Source of the DNA: a virus
Strand: one strand, 5' to 3'
Virus record (IMG/VR): IMGVR_UViG_3300010430_000247
Span: 1-36,557 of that record
Length of the DNA: 36,557 nucleotides
The notes beneath the pieces are model-generated. The model was given only the letters and a program-made list of their open reading frames with translations. It had not been told where the DNA came from and made no database searches. Positions 7,442-15,533 of this stretch are shown here, one piece after another (the stretch's first letter is position 1; each line of letters starts with the position of its first letter). The position numbers and the translations under genes are program-made.

Positions 7442-10378
7442 TTATCCAAATACAATCGCCATAGCAATTGCTTTACCTGTTGTCACATCAGCACCATCAG
7501 CACCATCAGCACCTGCAGGTCCGCTTATAGCAACCCATTGACTTGACGTTCCATCATTATAATAAACATACATTGAAGCATCATTTGTATTGAACCAAAG
7601 ATCGCCATCACTAGGTGAAACTGGAGCATTATCTGAAGTTGTTACTGAACCTCCACCACCTGCGCTTTGATCAACCCAATCATAGTCAGAGCCTGTCCAA
7701 GAAAGTATCTGATTCGTTGTTGCTGTCCCAGTGTTTAGGTGCGAATCAACATCTGCATTTGAGTATGAACTAGATTGATTGATCCAATCATAATCTGATC
7801 CTGTCCAAGAAAGTATTTGATTCGTTGTTGCTGTTCCGGTGTTTAGGTGCGAATCAACATCTGCGTTTGCGTATGAGCTAGGTTGATTGACCCAATCATA
7901 ATCTGATCCTGTCCAAGAAAGTATCTGATTCGTTGTTGCTGTTCCGGTGTTTAGGTGTGTGTCAACGTTATTATCAGTATAAGCACCAACACTTGTATTC
8001 CAAGCAAGTATTTCAACAGAATCGCCAGCGGTCGCACCTGTTGCTAATACAACACTTGTGCCATTTGTCGCTGTATAATCTAAAGATGATAGCTTGACTC
8101 CATTCAAAAATACGTCAGCATATCCAACGGTATACGTAACACTGAATGTCGTCTGACTTGCTGTCGCTGTAAATGTAGATTTCGTGTATGCTGGTGGTTG
8201 ACTACCATCAACCCAATCATAGTCAGACCCGTTCCAAGAAAGAACTTGATCTGTAGTGGCTGTCCCAGTGTTCAGATGCGAATCAACATCACTGTTTGTA
8301 TAAGTCGGGATTGTCGTACTAGCTAACCCTGTAACATGACCAAATCCATCTAGTGTTACGTCTTGAATGACTGTTGTACCACTGTTATTGACTGATGCTT
8401 GCGTAGATGTATCAGCGTGATTTATCGTTATGTTGTTTGTCGCGCTGTAACTAACTGTTATACTGTTGCCACCCAAGAAGTTGACATTTTCACCAGAAGT
8501 GACATTATTTCTGAATGTACCGTCTGTGTATAAACCCCAGTCGCCGTAGTTATCAGCATTAGTAGAACCAGTGTATCCAAGATCAGCTAGTGTCATCGCT
8601 CTTGTCGCGAGACTTGTTACGTGACCGAACCCATCTAGATCAATGTCAGAAACGACATTCGCTCCAGTCAGTGCTGTGAGTGACGCTTGGGTAGACGTGT
8701 CAGCGTGATTTATTGTGATGGTTTCGTTTGCGCTTTGATTTGTAGTAAAGGCCCCACCAGTAGTCAACCCTGAACCAGCAGAGATTGTAATCGTACCATC
8801 ATTTACAGTTGGTATTGTTGGTGTGTTCGTAAAGTTGCTGTAATCTAGATAATAAGTGCCCTGTTGACCGTCAAGAGTGTCAGCGTCTAATCCGTTACCT
8901 GCCCCTTCGTCACCAGTTGTAAGAATGCGCCCAGTTGTACCACCCGAAGCAATCTCCCAATGATCACTTGTTTCGTTCCATTGTAAGATTACGTTTGTGC
9001 TTGTCCCGCGTTCAACTTCAATACCAGCATTCTGCGAAGGCGTCCCCGCTTCATTGCTGTTCAGTGTGATAATGTTATCGGCTAATTTGATAGTTTCTGT
9101 GTTGACAGTTGTGGTTGTACCAGATACAGTAAGGTTACCAGATACGATTAGATTGTTGCCGATTGTAACATCGTTAGGTAGACCAATCGTAACACTTGCT
9201 GTTTCGCTTCCAGACCCTGAGACTTCAATCTCATTTGCTGTCCCAGAGATTGTCGCAACATAGTTGCCAGACGTTTGTGTCCCCAAAGCAACATCACCAG
9301 TTAGTTGAGAAGTCGCGATTGACAAGGTACTATCATCAATGAATAGACCAGATGTGTTTGCTATAAGCGAAGAATCACCAGAAACATCTACTGAAAAAGT
9401 TGTGCTTGTTAGAGTTAGACCATTACCCGCTGAGTAGGTAGTGTTATTGTCGGTCGATGAAATGATAATGTGCGTGGTATTAGACGAAACAGAAGTAGCA
9501 CCTGATCCAACAACCGTAATGTCATCATTGGAGTTTGCACTGTCGCTAAGACGAATCACACCAGTTGCTGGAATACTCAGATCATAGGTCGTGTCAGTAT
9601 CCGTAGGTGTGTTCGTAAAGTTGTTGTAATCTAGATAATAGCTTCCCTCTTGACCATCTAGTAAATCTGCGTCAAGATTAGAAGTAGCGCCATCAACAGT
9701 CAACAGTTTTGAAAGGACATCTGCGGCTGTATAAGAAGATGAGTCTAGCTTTGCGTTCAAAGCTGTCTGCAATCCATCAATGTTACTGATAATGTGATTG
9801 TGCGAATCGTCAGCAATCGTCAGAGTAAGTGTAGCATTGCCTAGATTGGTAAATGTAGCAGAACCAGAAGCGTCACCATCAATAGTCAGAGTTGGGTCCG
9901 CAGTTGCTGTTGTTGTGATCGTAACGTTTGAAGAACCGTCAAATGAAGTCGTGCCAGTGACTGCACCACTCAGTGTAATGTTGACGGCCGTTTCTAATGC
10001 GGATGCTGTGTTAGCATTACCTTGTAGAGCACCTTTGAAGTTGGTTGCTAGTACATCACCATTCACTTGAACTTTATCTGTTGCATTGTCAGTGGCAGTA
10101 CCGATAAGAATGTTACCAAAAGTTTCTGCGAAACGAATAGTACCATCATCATCTACTTCAATGCTTGGTACGCCTGAAATGTCATTTACTGCGTAGATTG
10201 TGCCAGATTGACTATCTGTGATTGAAAAAAGTTGACCACTATCACCTGAGAATGATAGCGTGTCTGATCCAAGCATGGACACTGTAATTGTATTATTTGC
10301 GGTACCAATGTCGTCCACAAATGCTATGTTTTGCGCAGTCAAACCATTCTTGACTACAAATCTTTTATCGTTCGCCAC
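7442..10378 (-). CDS. Long tail fibre protein with short collagen-like tail
   Basis: 978 residues. The start is GTG at 10378, supported by GGGGAGAG seven bases upstream. The shaft contains DSQSGTIYAVNDISGVPSIE, LVVTDG-type repeats, NNTTYSAGNGLTLTSTTFS, DIDLDGFGHVTSLATRAM, and a head-type module TETIKLADNIITLNSNEAGT with NVILQWNETSDHWEIA. Residues ~750-810 carry a classic fibre module (TFTATASQTTFSVTYTVG then DVFLNGVKLSSLDYTAT). Three almost identical 36-residue units follow (108-bp DNA repeats). The C-terminus has PSDGDLWFNTNDASMYVYYN followed by a short GPAGADGADG collagen-like run, which often ends a trimeric fibre. The final ~10 residues are hydrophobic. Preceded by a late promoter. Confidence 0.8.
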   Translation of the reverse strand: MANDKRFVVKNGLTAQNIAFVDDIGTANNTITVSMLGSDTLSFSGDSGQLFSITDSQSGTIYAVNDISGVPSIEVDDDGTIRFAETFGNILIGTATDNATDKVQVNGDVLATNFKGALQGNANTASALETAVNITLSGAVTGTTSFDGSSNVTITTTATADPTLTIDGDASGSATFTNLGNATLTLTIADDSHNHIISNIDGLQTALNAKLDSSSYTAADVLSKLLTVDGATSNLDADLLDGQEGSYYLDYNNFTNTPTDTDTTYDLSIPATGVIRLSDSANSNDDITVVGSGATSVSSNTTHIIISSTDNNTTYSAGNGLTLTSTTFSVDVSGDSSLIANTSGLFIDDSTLSIATSQLTGDVALGTQTSGNYVATISGTANEIEVSGSGSETASVTIGLPNDVTIGNNLIVSGNLTVSGTTTTVNTETIKLADNIITLNSNEAGTPSQNAGIEVERGTSTNVILQWNETSDHWEIASGGTTGRILTTGDEGAGNGLDADTLDGQQGTYYLDYSNFTNTPTIPTVNDGTITISAGSGLTTGGAFTTNQSANETITINHADTSTQASLTALTGANVVSDIDLDGFGHVTSLATRAMTLADLGYTGSTNADNYGDWGLYTDGTFRNNVTSGENVNFLGGNSITVSYSATNNITINHADTSTQASVNNSGTTVIQDVTLDGFGHVTGLASTTIPTYTNSDVDSHLNTGTATTDQVLSWNGSDYDWVDGSQPPAYTKSTFTATASQTTFSVTYTVGYADVFLNGVKLSSLDYTATNGTSVVLATGATAGDSVEILAWNTSVGAYTDNNVDTHLNTGTATTNQILSWTGSDYDWVNQPSSYANADVDSHLNTGTATTNQILSWTGSDYDWINQSSSYSNADVDSHLNTGTATTNQILSWTGSDYDWVDQSAGGGGSVTTSDNAPVSPSDGDLWFNTNDASMYVYYNDGTSSQWVAISGPAGADGADGADVTTGKAIAMAIVFG
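7660..7970 (-). repeat. 108-bp tandem repeats in the fibre gene
   Basis: Three near-identical 108-nt units (36 codons), with equivalent points 108 nt apart (7741 and 7849), encode DVDSHLNTGTATTNQ ... SWTGSDYDW. A fourth, diverged copy lies upstream around 8200-8300 in coding order. Differences between units are few, so copy number may vary between related phages. Confidence 0.85.
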
Positions 10379-10410
10379 GGTTCACTCTCCCCACTAGCGT
10401 TTATTTCTTT

Positions 10411-10418
10411 TATTTATA
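10411..10418 (-). promoter_or_regulatory. T4-type late promoter (TATAAATA)
   Basis: A perfect TATAAATA on the minus strand, overlapping the stop of the LamG gene and 33 nt upstream of the GTG start at 10378. Spacing matches the perfect copy at 1742. Confidence 0.65.
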
Positions 10419-11106
10419 CATTGTAACGGCCGCGAAGTGCTTCAAAGTTTTGTTTTATTTCTGCTTCTGATAGTGTTCTGTTGTAAATAGAAAAGTTGCT
10501 AACACTACCTTGAAAAGGTATGCTATTACCTGGTCTAATGCCTAATAAAAGGTTCGTATTACCCGATTGAAGTTCCGAAACAAGAGAAGATCCTTGATGA
10601 GATTGTGATGTATTAACACCATTAATAAATGCCCTTGTTTGAGTATTTGGCTCCCAAACGCCAACAAAATTATACCAAGTATTAGTAGTGTAGGAGCTAG
10701 TTGCAAAAATTCTACTATATGTACCACTACCATAAACTAAAAAAGAAAGATTGCTTGAGTTTTCAGCGGCTATATAGAAAGTATTATTAGTATAAGAAGT
10801 TCCGTTTTCTGCTATCATTTGAGTGCCTATTTTGGAAAAGTTGAGCCAAAGTGATACAGTAAGTCCCGTTAAACTAGATCCTAAAAAAGTTGCTGATCCA
10901 CAATCCACATAATCATTAACACCATCGAAAACTATACTACCATTATTATCAGAACTATATGTTGGTCCATTAGTTAATGTGCCATTATTACCATTAGCTA
11001 AATCATTCCAAGTAGTTCCACTACCCGAATAACTTCTTTGATTAGCAGCATCTAAATGCAATACTAATCCATCATTGACTATTTCTGGTCCTGAGAATAC
11101 TGCCAT
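10414..11106 (-). CDS. LamG/ConA-like jelly-roll adhesin
   Basis: 230 residues forming a single LamG-type (Laminin_G_3) domain: GLVLHLDAANQRSYSGSG, TWNDLANGNNGTLTNGP, SIVFDGVNDYVDCG, VSLWLNFS, WYNFVGVWE, then AFINGV and NFSIYNRTLSEAEIKQNFEA ending in LRGRYNV. All strands expected of the fold are present. The protein is the same family as the second LamG unit of the protein at 3158-5314, whose C-terminus (REITQNYNALKGSYGL) is nearly interchangeable. LamG domains bind carbohydrates or glycoproteins. Start overlaps the previous stop as TAATG; the next cassette's late promoter overlaps its stop. Confidence 0.75.
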   Translation of the reverse strand: MAVFSGPEIVNDGLVLHLDAANQRSYSGSGTTWNDLANGNNGTLTNGPTYSSDNNGSIVFDGVNDYVDCGSATFLGSSLTGLTVSLWLNFSKIGTQMIAENGTSYTNNTFYIAAENSSNLSFLVYGSGTYSRIFATSSYTTNTWYNFVGVWEPNTQTRAFINGVNTSQSHQGSSLVSELQSGNTNLLLGIRPGNSIPFQGSVSNFSIYNRTLSEAEIKQNFEALRGRYNV

Positions 11107-11882
11107 TAGATTGAATAATACTCCATTTGATCTTGTTCTATATAAGAACGCTTATCTCTTATATCAGTTGGGAATACCACAAGTTCACTAATAGAACCTA
11201 TCAAATCTTGATATGATGGTGTCGCATATCCCAATGCGTGTGTTTTTATCATAACACTTTGAGAATCTGGAGTGCCTACTCCTGTAACTTGAAATAAATC
11301 TGAACCTTGCACTGCACCTGTAGGTGAAGTAGTTGTACTTCTGTTTACTAATGACCCATTATTATATGCGTAGTCACTATGAACCCAATACAAATCATCA
11401 GCAGCATGTGCAAACAATCCTCTATATAGAGCACCACCGCTTGTAGTTTCACTAATAACCATTGCGGCAGAATTTCTTTGAAACACACTAAAGCTGGATC
11501 CAAAAGTTGTAGTAGTAACATTCAATCTTTGCGAACCAGAAAACACGATAGTCGGCTTGTCGTTCTTTGTTTCCAATGCGCCAGAGTTTACTATGCGAGG
11601 TTGTTCTGCTTGTGTGGTATTAGTTGCGTGTCTTCCGTCACCACTTTGATCATACCATGTTTCAACATAACCACTGCCAGCGCCTACAAAAGTAAGTATG
11701 TCATCTATGGGTATACCATAGAGATCGTTTGAGAAAGAAAACGTCTGAGTAGTATCGTCAGAGTCCCTGCGTATCTTTAGAATGGGGCCACTGTACTTGT
11801 AAAGTTGACGAAGAGATAAAACAAGTTGAGGTGTTCCACCATGAGACACTAAACTCTTTTTTGTTCCGTGACCCAAACTCAT
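11106..11882 (-). CDS. ConA-like adhesin related to the GH54 arabinofuranosidase fold
   Basis: 258 residues. The segment SLRQLYKYSGPILKIRRDSD, then GSGYVETWYDQSGDGRHA and EQPRIV with a following PTIVFSGSQRL, follows the order of the AbfB (GH54) alpha-L-arabinofuranosidase catalytic domain (SLR.L...Y.GP...VRR.SD ... YDQSG.GN). It is about half the length of the fungal enzymes, and I cannot confirm the catalytic acidic pair. In phages such domains more likely act as sugar-binding lectins of the concanavalin-like superfamily. TAATG couplings on both sides place it as one of three consecutive lectin-like proteins that may be tips for the preceding fibre. Confidence 0.6.
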   Translation of the reverse strand: MSLGHGTKKSLVSHGGTPQLVLSLRQLYKYSGPILKIRRDSDDTTQTFSFSNDLYGIPIDDILTFVGAGSGYVETWYDQSGDGRHATNTTQAEQPRIVNSGALETKNDKPTIVFSGSQRLNVTTTTFGSSFSVFQRNSAAMVISETTSGGALYRGLFAHAADDLYWVHSDYAYNNGSLVNRSTTTSPTGAVQGSDLFQVTGVGTPDSQSVMIKTHALGYATPSYQDLIGSISELVVFPTDIRDKRSYIEQDQMEYYSI

Positions 11883-12769
11883 TAGTTCAATATCCCGTTT
11901 AGTCTATAATCTTCGTAGAAAATACTGCCTGATTTCATAGCAATATACACTGGTGCTTCGGTTGTATGCCCAGTCTCGCTGTCATTTATTTGATCTTCTT
12001 CTGTAAATACGCTTATAGAAGAGGTACTTAGATTACCAGCACCTCTCATAAAATAACCATCTCCACCGTCTATAGTTATTCCTTTTACAATAATATCAGG
12101 ATTGGTGCTATAAGTATTTGAAAAGTTAATTGCTCGTGTACCAGCAGAAAAAGCATTTCCTAATATCTCAGACTCATAATGATCAAATACACCTGTAGTT
12201 ATTGCCATCCAAGCAATTTTTTCTACTTGAACTGTGCTGGATGTTTCAAGCCTATTTTGGCGAATTATAAAGGAGCTTGTAGAAACAGACCCTGCCAAAG
12301 TACTCATAAATGCTTCATTATTATTTGTATTTAAGGAGTGTATAACGGATGGGGAATTTGTAAACTGATGTGTAAGATTTATTGTTTCAGATGTATTTGC
12401 ACCACCTAAACTACTACCTGTTGCAGAGAATAATGCGTCAGTCTCAATAGAACCTACTTCTACATAACCGCCTTCCGCAAGTCTATGAACTCCTTTTTCC
12501 ATTACAAGATAGCTTACATCTTCAGAAGAACTGTGTGATAACCCATCATCTCTTTGAAAAAAGATGTTACAAGAGTTTCTTGTAACATTACTAACTCTGG
12601 CTTGCGCTGCTCTTATGTCATTGTTTGTTGTCATGAAGACAAAAACTACTGGGTCTTTGTAATAAGTAGAAAACGTTACTGTTTCAACTACACCACCATC
12701 AATAGAATCTGAAAGAGTTAATGTTCCAGATTCTCCAATACGTTTTGCCCCACCATAAGTTATTCCCAT
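11882..12769 (-). CDS. Lectin-like protein with three H-type-lectin-like repeats
   Basis: 295 residues from the ATG at 12769, chosen because it overlaps the preceding stop as TAATG; an upstream TTG (12793) lacks that support. Three repeats of ~90 residues share the order F-x-x-x-Y-x-x-P-V, a short N-rich turn, R/S-N-x-S-x-S-S, and a closing AM/VM-x-x-G: (1) FSTYYKDPVVFVFMTTNND ... VSYLVMEKG; (2) LTHQFTNSPSVIHSLNTNNN ... KIAWMAITTG; (3) FSNTYSTNPDIIVKGITID ... PVYIAMKSG. The pattern recalls H-type-lectin-like domains of marine bacteria and phages, which would suit sugar binding on the host surface. Linked to the next gene by TAATG. Repeat structure seen directly; lectin function inferred. Confidence 0.6.
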   Translation of the reverse strand: MGITYGGAKRIGESGTLTLSDSIDGGVVETVTFSTYYKDPVVFVFMTTNNDIRAAQARVSNVTRNSCNIFFQRDDGLSHSSSEDVSYLVMEKGVHRLAEGGYVEVGSIETDALFSATGSSLGGANTSETINLTHQFTNSPSVIHSLNTNNNEAFMSTLAGSVSTSSFIIRQNRLETSSTVQVEKIAWMAITTGVFDHYESEILGNAFSAGTRAINFSNTYSTNPDIIVKGITIDGGDGYFMRGAGNLSTSSISVFTEEDQINDSETGHTTEAPVYIAMKSGSIFYEDYRLNGILN

Positions 12770-12924
12770 TACACGTCTACTCCACCAATACAAATATACC
12801 CATCTACTGCTACTGCCACACGATCTCTTCCATCTACATAATAATATATCAAAGGATAGTTATGACTTTTTAACGCTACTCCGTTAATCCAACCCATCAA
12901 TACGAAACTTGCTATACATGTCAT
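12769..12924 (-). CDS. Small 51-residue protein between fibre and lectin genes
   Basis: This ORF fills the otherwise unexplained 164-nt gap. It starts with ATG at 12924, preceded by AGGAAAAT that overlaps the stop of the long fibre, and ends in TAA that overlaps the next ATG (TAATG). The peptide begins MTCIASFVLMGWINGVALKS and contains YYYVDGRDRVAVAVDGYICI near its end, a compact beta-like sequence with two cysteines but no recognised family. The ribosome site, tight packing and stop/start coupling on the downstream side argue that it is a real gene. It could be a small partner or stabiliser of the lectin-like protein that follows; that is speculation. Confidence 0.6.
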   Translation of the reverse strand: MTCIASFVLMGWINGVALKSHNYPLIYYYVDGRDRVAVAVDGYICIGGVDV

Positions 12925-12932
12925 CTATTTTC

Positions 12933-15434
12933 CTATGCTGTAATTAGATTCTCTGTTACTTTATACGTAGTGCTATTTGCAGAAGCAGCCGTAGCTAACA
13001 CTCTCACATTACCAGTATCTATATCAACATCATAAGTTGCTAACGGACTTGACCCAGTGTGTATCGTACCGTATTCTGTTGCGCTTGCTGTTGTACCATC
13101 ATGAACGATTAGTAACTCAGTCACATGAACTTCACCAGAGACTGTATCTTTGGCTTGAATGACGAACTTACCAGACGAGTACGTTGCGGCCGTGAATGAT
13201 GCGATTTCTGTTTGCGTTGTTGTAGTAGTGCTTGCTGTTTCGCCGATAAGATCGTATAAAGAGGCGATAGTAATGCTACCAGCAATATCAACATCATTTG
13301 GCAACCCAATGGTCACAGCCGCAGTTTCGGAGCCAGAACCAGTAACTTCAATCTCATTCGCAGTTCCAGAAATAGTTGCTACATAGTTACCAGACGTTTG
13401 AGTTCCTAGAGCAACATCACCTGTAAGTTGTGATGTGGCAATAGACAATGTGCTGTCATCAATGAACAAACCAGAAGAGTTGGCTACCAACGAAGAATCA
13501 CCTGCTACATTCACTGAGAATGTTGTGCTAGTCAAATCTAGACCATCTCCGGCTGAATATGTCGTGTCTGTATTATCACTTGCTGGTAAAGTCAGAGCAA
13601 CTGTTGCTGTCCCCGTGATGTGACCCTGAGCGTCATAAGTGACACTAGGGACATTGAATGAACCACCATAAGCAAGCGTTCTTGTTACTCCTCCTTCGGA
13701 TACAGTACCCGCAGTAATGCTATTACTGTGATTGATTGTTACATCACCAGTGCCACCCCCAGTCAGACCAGTGCCAGCAGTAATAGTTTGATCGGCCGTT
13801 GCGTTAGTCTCACCAGTATATCCTAAGTCTGCCAGCGTCATTGCTCTTGTTGCTAGACTTGTGACGTGACCAAAACCATCCAGATCAATGTCTGAGACAA
13901 CGTTAGCGCCAGTTAGGGCAGTAAGACTTGTTTGTGTTGACGTATCGGAGTGAGATAAACCAGTTGAGTCTTGCGTTAGACCAGAGCCAGCGGCTACGCT
14001 AAAGGTAGTACCAGAAAGATCAATACCATTACCTGCTGAATAGGTTGTGTTATTGTCTGTAGATGAAATAATGATGTGAGTTGTATTGGATGAAACTGTC
14101 GTAGCACCTGACCCAACAAAGACAACATCATCGTTTGAGTTTGCGCTATCGCTAAGGCGAATCGTCCCAGTTGCTGGAATAGTTAGATCGTAAGTGGTAT
14201 CGCTATCTGTAGGCGTATTCGTAAAGTTGTTATAATCTAGATAGTAGCTTCCATCTTGATCGTCTAATGTGTCGGCGTCCACATTTAGAGCATTAACGAA
14301 AGACTTCGTAACCCTAGCATCAATGTCTGTATTTGCTCTTGCTGTGGTGTAATAAAAATTTGTGCCTTCGCCAATGTCTGTCGTTGTGAGTGTTCTTGTT
14401 GACAGGCTAGTAACGTGTCCAAACCCATCCAGGTCGATGTCAGAAACAACATTTCCACCACTTAGAACAGAAAGACTTGCTTGTGTAGATGTATCGGCAT
14501 GACTGAAAGTCGTTCCAGTGAGATCAAGCCCATCACCCGCTGAGTAGGTCGTGTTATTATCAGTGGATGAGATTGTTATATGTGTTGCATTAGATGAAAC
14601 TGTCGTAGCACCTGACCCAACAAACGTAATGTCATCATTGGAGTTCGCGCTATCGCTAAGACGAATGACCCCAGACCCAGGTGAAACTAAATCGTATGTG
14701 GTGTCACTATCTGTTGGCTTGTCTGTTAGATCATTGTAAGACCCAGATGTGGCCACAGTGGCAAGACCAGAAACGTCTGTTGTAGCATCAATCTGATTTA
14801 GTGTAATCTGTTGACCAGTAATCGTTAGATAGTCATAAGATCCTGCTAATGTTACGTCTGTTGAGTTATCAGTCCCAACAGGGTCAAAGTCTACACCAGA
14901 TACTGGAATGCTTGGTGTGTTTACAAAGTTATCGTAATCTAGGTAAAATGATCCATTTGCACCATCAAGAGTATCAGCATCAACATCCAATGCGTCAACA
15001 AAAGTCTTGTTCACTCTTGTGTCAATAGCCGAGTTCACACTTGACGTAAAGTTTGTGATAGTGCTTACGGTATGACTATGACCGTCATTTACAACGGATA
15101 GAGGTGAACCAGCAGTACCAAGCCCGGTGAGCGTAGAATCTGATGTAACCTGTGAAAGACCACCACCAGATAAAGTAGTGATTGCATCATCAAGATCGTC
15201 TAAAACTCCAGCAAGCGTACTCGCAGTAGAGTTATCAAGTAAAGATGAATCAATGGCAAGGTTGTCTTCTGTAACCTCTTGAATCGTGACAATGCTTTCA
15301 GCACCATCATCTTTCTTGATAAAGATTTTACCGTCGTATGTGTTGAGTGCGACTTCACCCAACTCTAGAATAGAAGTGTTCGGTTGTTTACCGGGAACAG
15401 AACTTCTTTTTAGCTTGATATTAGTGGTTGACAT
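12933..15434 (-). CDS. Long tail fibre protein
   Basis: 833 residues. The N-terminus NIKLKRSSVPGKQPNTSILE then GEVALNTYDGKIFIKKDDG is the module known from the start of many phage fibres, where the peptide G-E-x-x-x-N-x-x-D-x-x-I precedes a repetitive shaft. The shaft contains several copies of NNTTYSAGDGLDLTGTTFS, SDIDLDGFGHVTSLSTR and LSDSANSNDDITFVGSGAT units, some almost identical to parts of the 978-residue fibre downstream. The C-terminal ~100 residues (QAKDTVSGEVHVTELLIVHD, GNVRVLATAASANSTTYKV) form a distinct, non-repetitive cap. The start has GAGGA upstream. No NATAAATA lies in the gap before it, so expression may depend on read-through or a different promoter. The receptor is unknown. 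Confidence 0.8.
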   Translation of the reverse strand: MSTTNIKLKRSSVPGKQPNTSILELGEVALNTYDGKIFIKKDDGAESIVTIQEVTEDNLAIDSSLLDNSTASTLAGVLDDLDDAITTLSGGGLSQVTSDSTLTGLGTAGSPLSVVNDGHSHTVSTITNFTSSVNSAIDTRVNKTFVDALDVDADTLDGANGSFYLDYDNFVNTPSIPVSGVDFDPVGTDNSTDVTLAGSYDYLTITGQQITLNQIDATTDVSGLATVATSGSYNDLTDKPTDSDTTYDLVSPGSGVIRLSDSANSNDDITFVGSGATTVSSNATHITISSTDNNTTYSAGDGLDLTGTTFSHADTSTQASLSVLSGGNVVSDIDLDGFGHVTSLSTRTLTTTDIGEGTNFYYTTARANTDIDARVTKSFVNALNVDADTLDDQDGSYYLDYNNFTNTPTDSDTTYDLTIPATGTIRLSDSANSNDDVVFVGSGATTVSSNTTHIIISSTDNNTTYSAGNGIDLSGTTFSVAAGSGLTQDSTGLSHSDTSTQTSLTALTGANVVSDIDLDGFGHVTSLATRAMTLADLGYTGETNATADQTITAGTGLTGGGTGDVTINHSNSITAGTVSEGGVTRTLAYGGSFNVPSVTYDAQGHITGTATVALTLPASDNTDTTYSAGDGLDLTSTTFSVNVAGDSSLVANSSGLFIDDSTLSIATSQLTGDVALGTQTSGNYVATISGTANEIEVTGSGSETAAVTIGLPNDVDIAGSITIASLYDLIGETASTTTTTQTEIASFTAATYSSGKFVIQAKDTVSGEVHVTELLIVHDGTTASATEYGTIHTGSSPLATYDVDIDTGNVRVLATAASANSTTYKVTENLITA

Positions 15435-15469
15435 GTGTCCTCAATCGTGTATAATGACTATGTAGTCCT

Positions 15470-15517
15470 AAGAATAATAAAGAGAGTCTTTGATTATGTA
15501 ATCATGTAAGACTCTCC
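15470..15517 (-). terminator. Rho-independent-type terminator after the 704-residue fibre
   Basis: On the minus strand GGAGAGTCTT pairs with AAGACTCTC, enclosing a second perfect pairing TGATTA-CA-TAATCA (core 15482-15516). It is followed by a moderately T-rich TTTATTATTC. It lies between the fibre stop and the next start and is the clearest hairpin in the window. The weak U-tract leaves efficiency uncertain; an mRNA-stabilising role is an alternative. Confidence 0.6.
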
Positions 15518-15533
15518 ATTGAATCAAGAGTAT

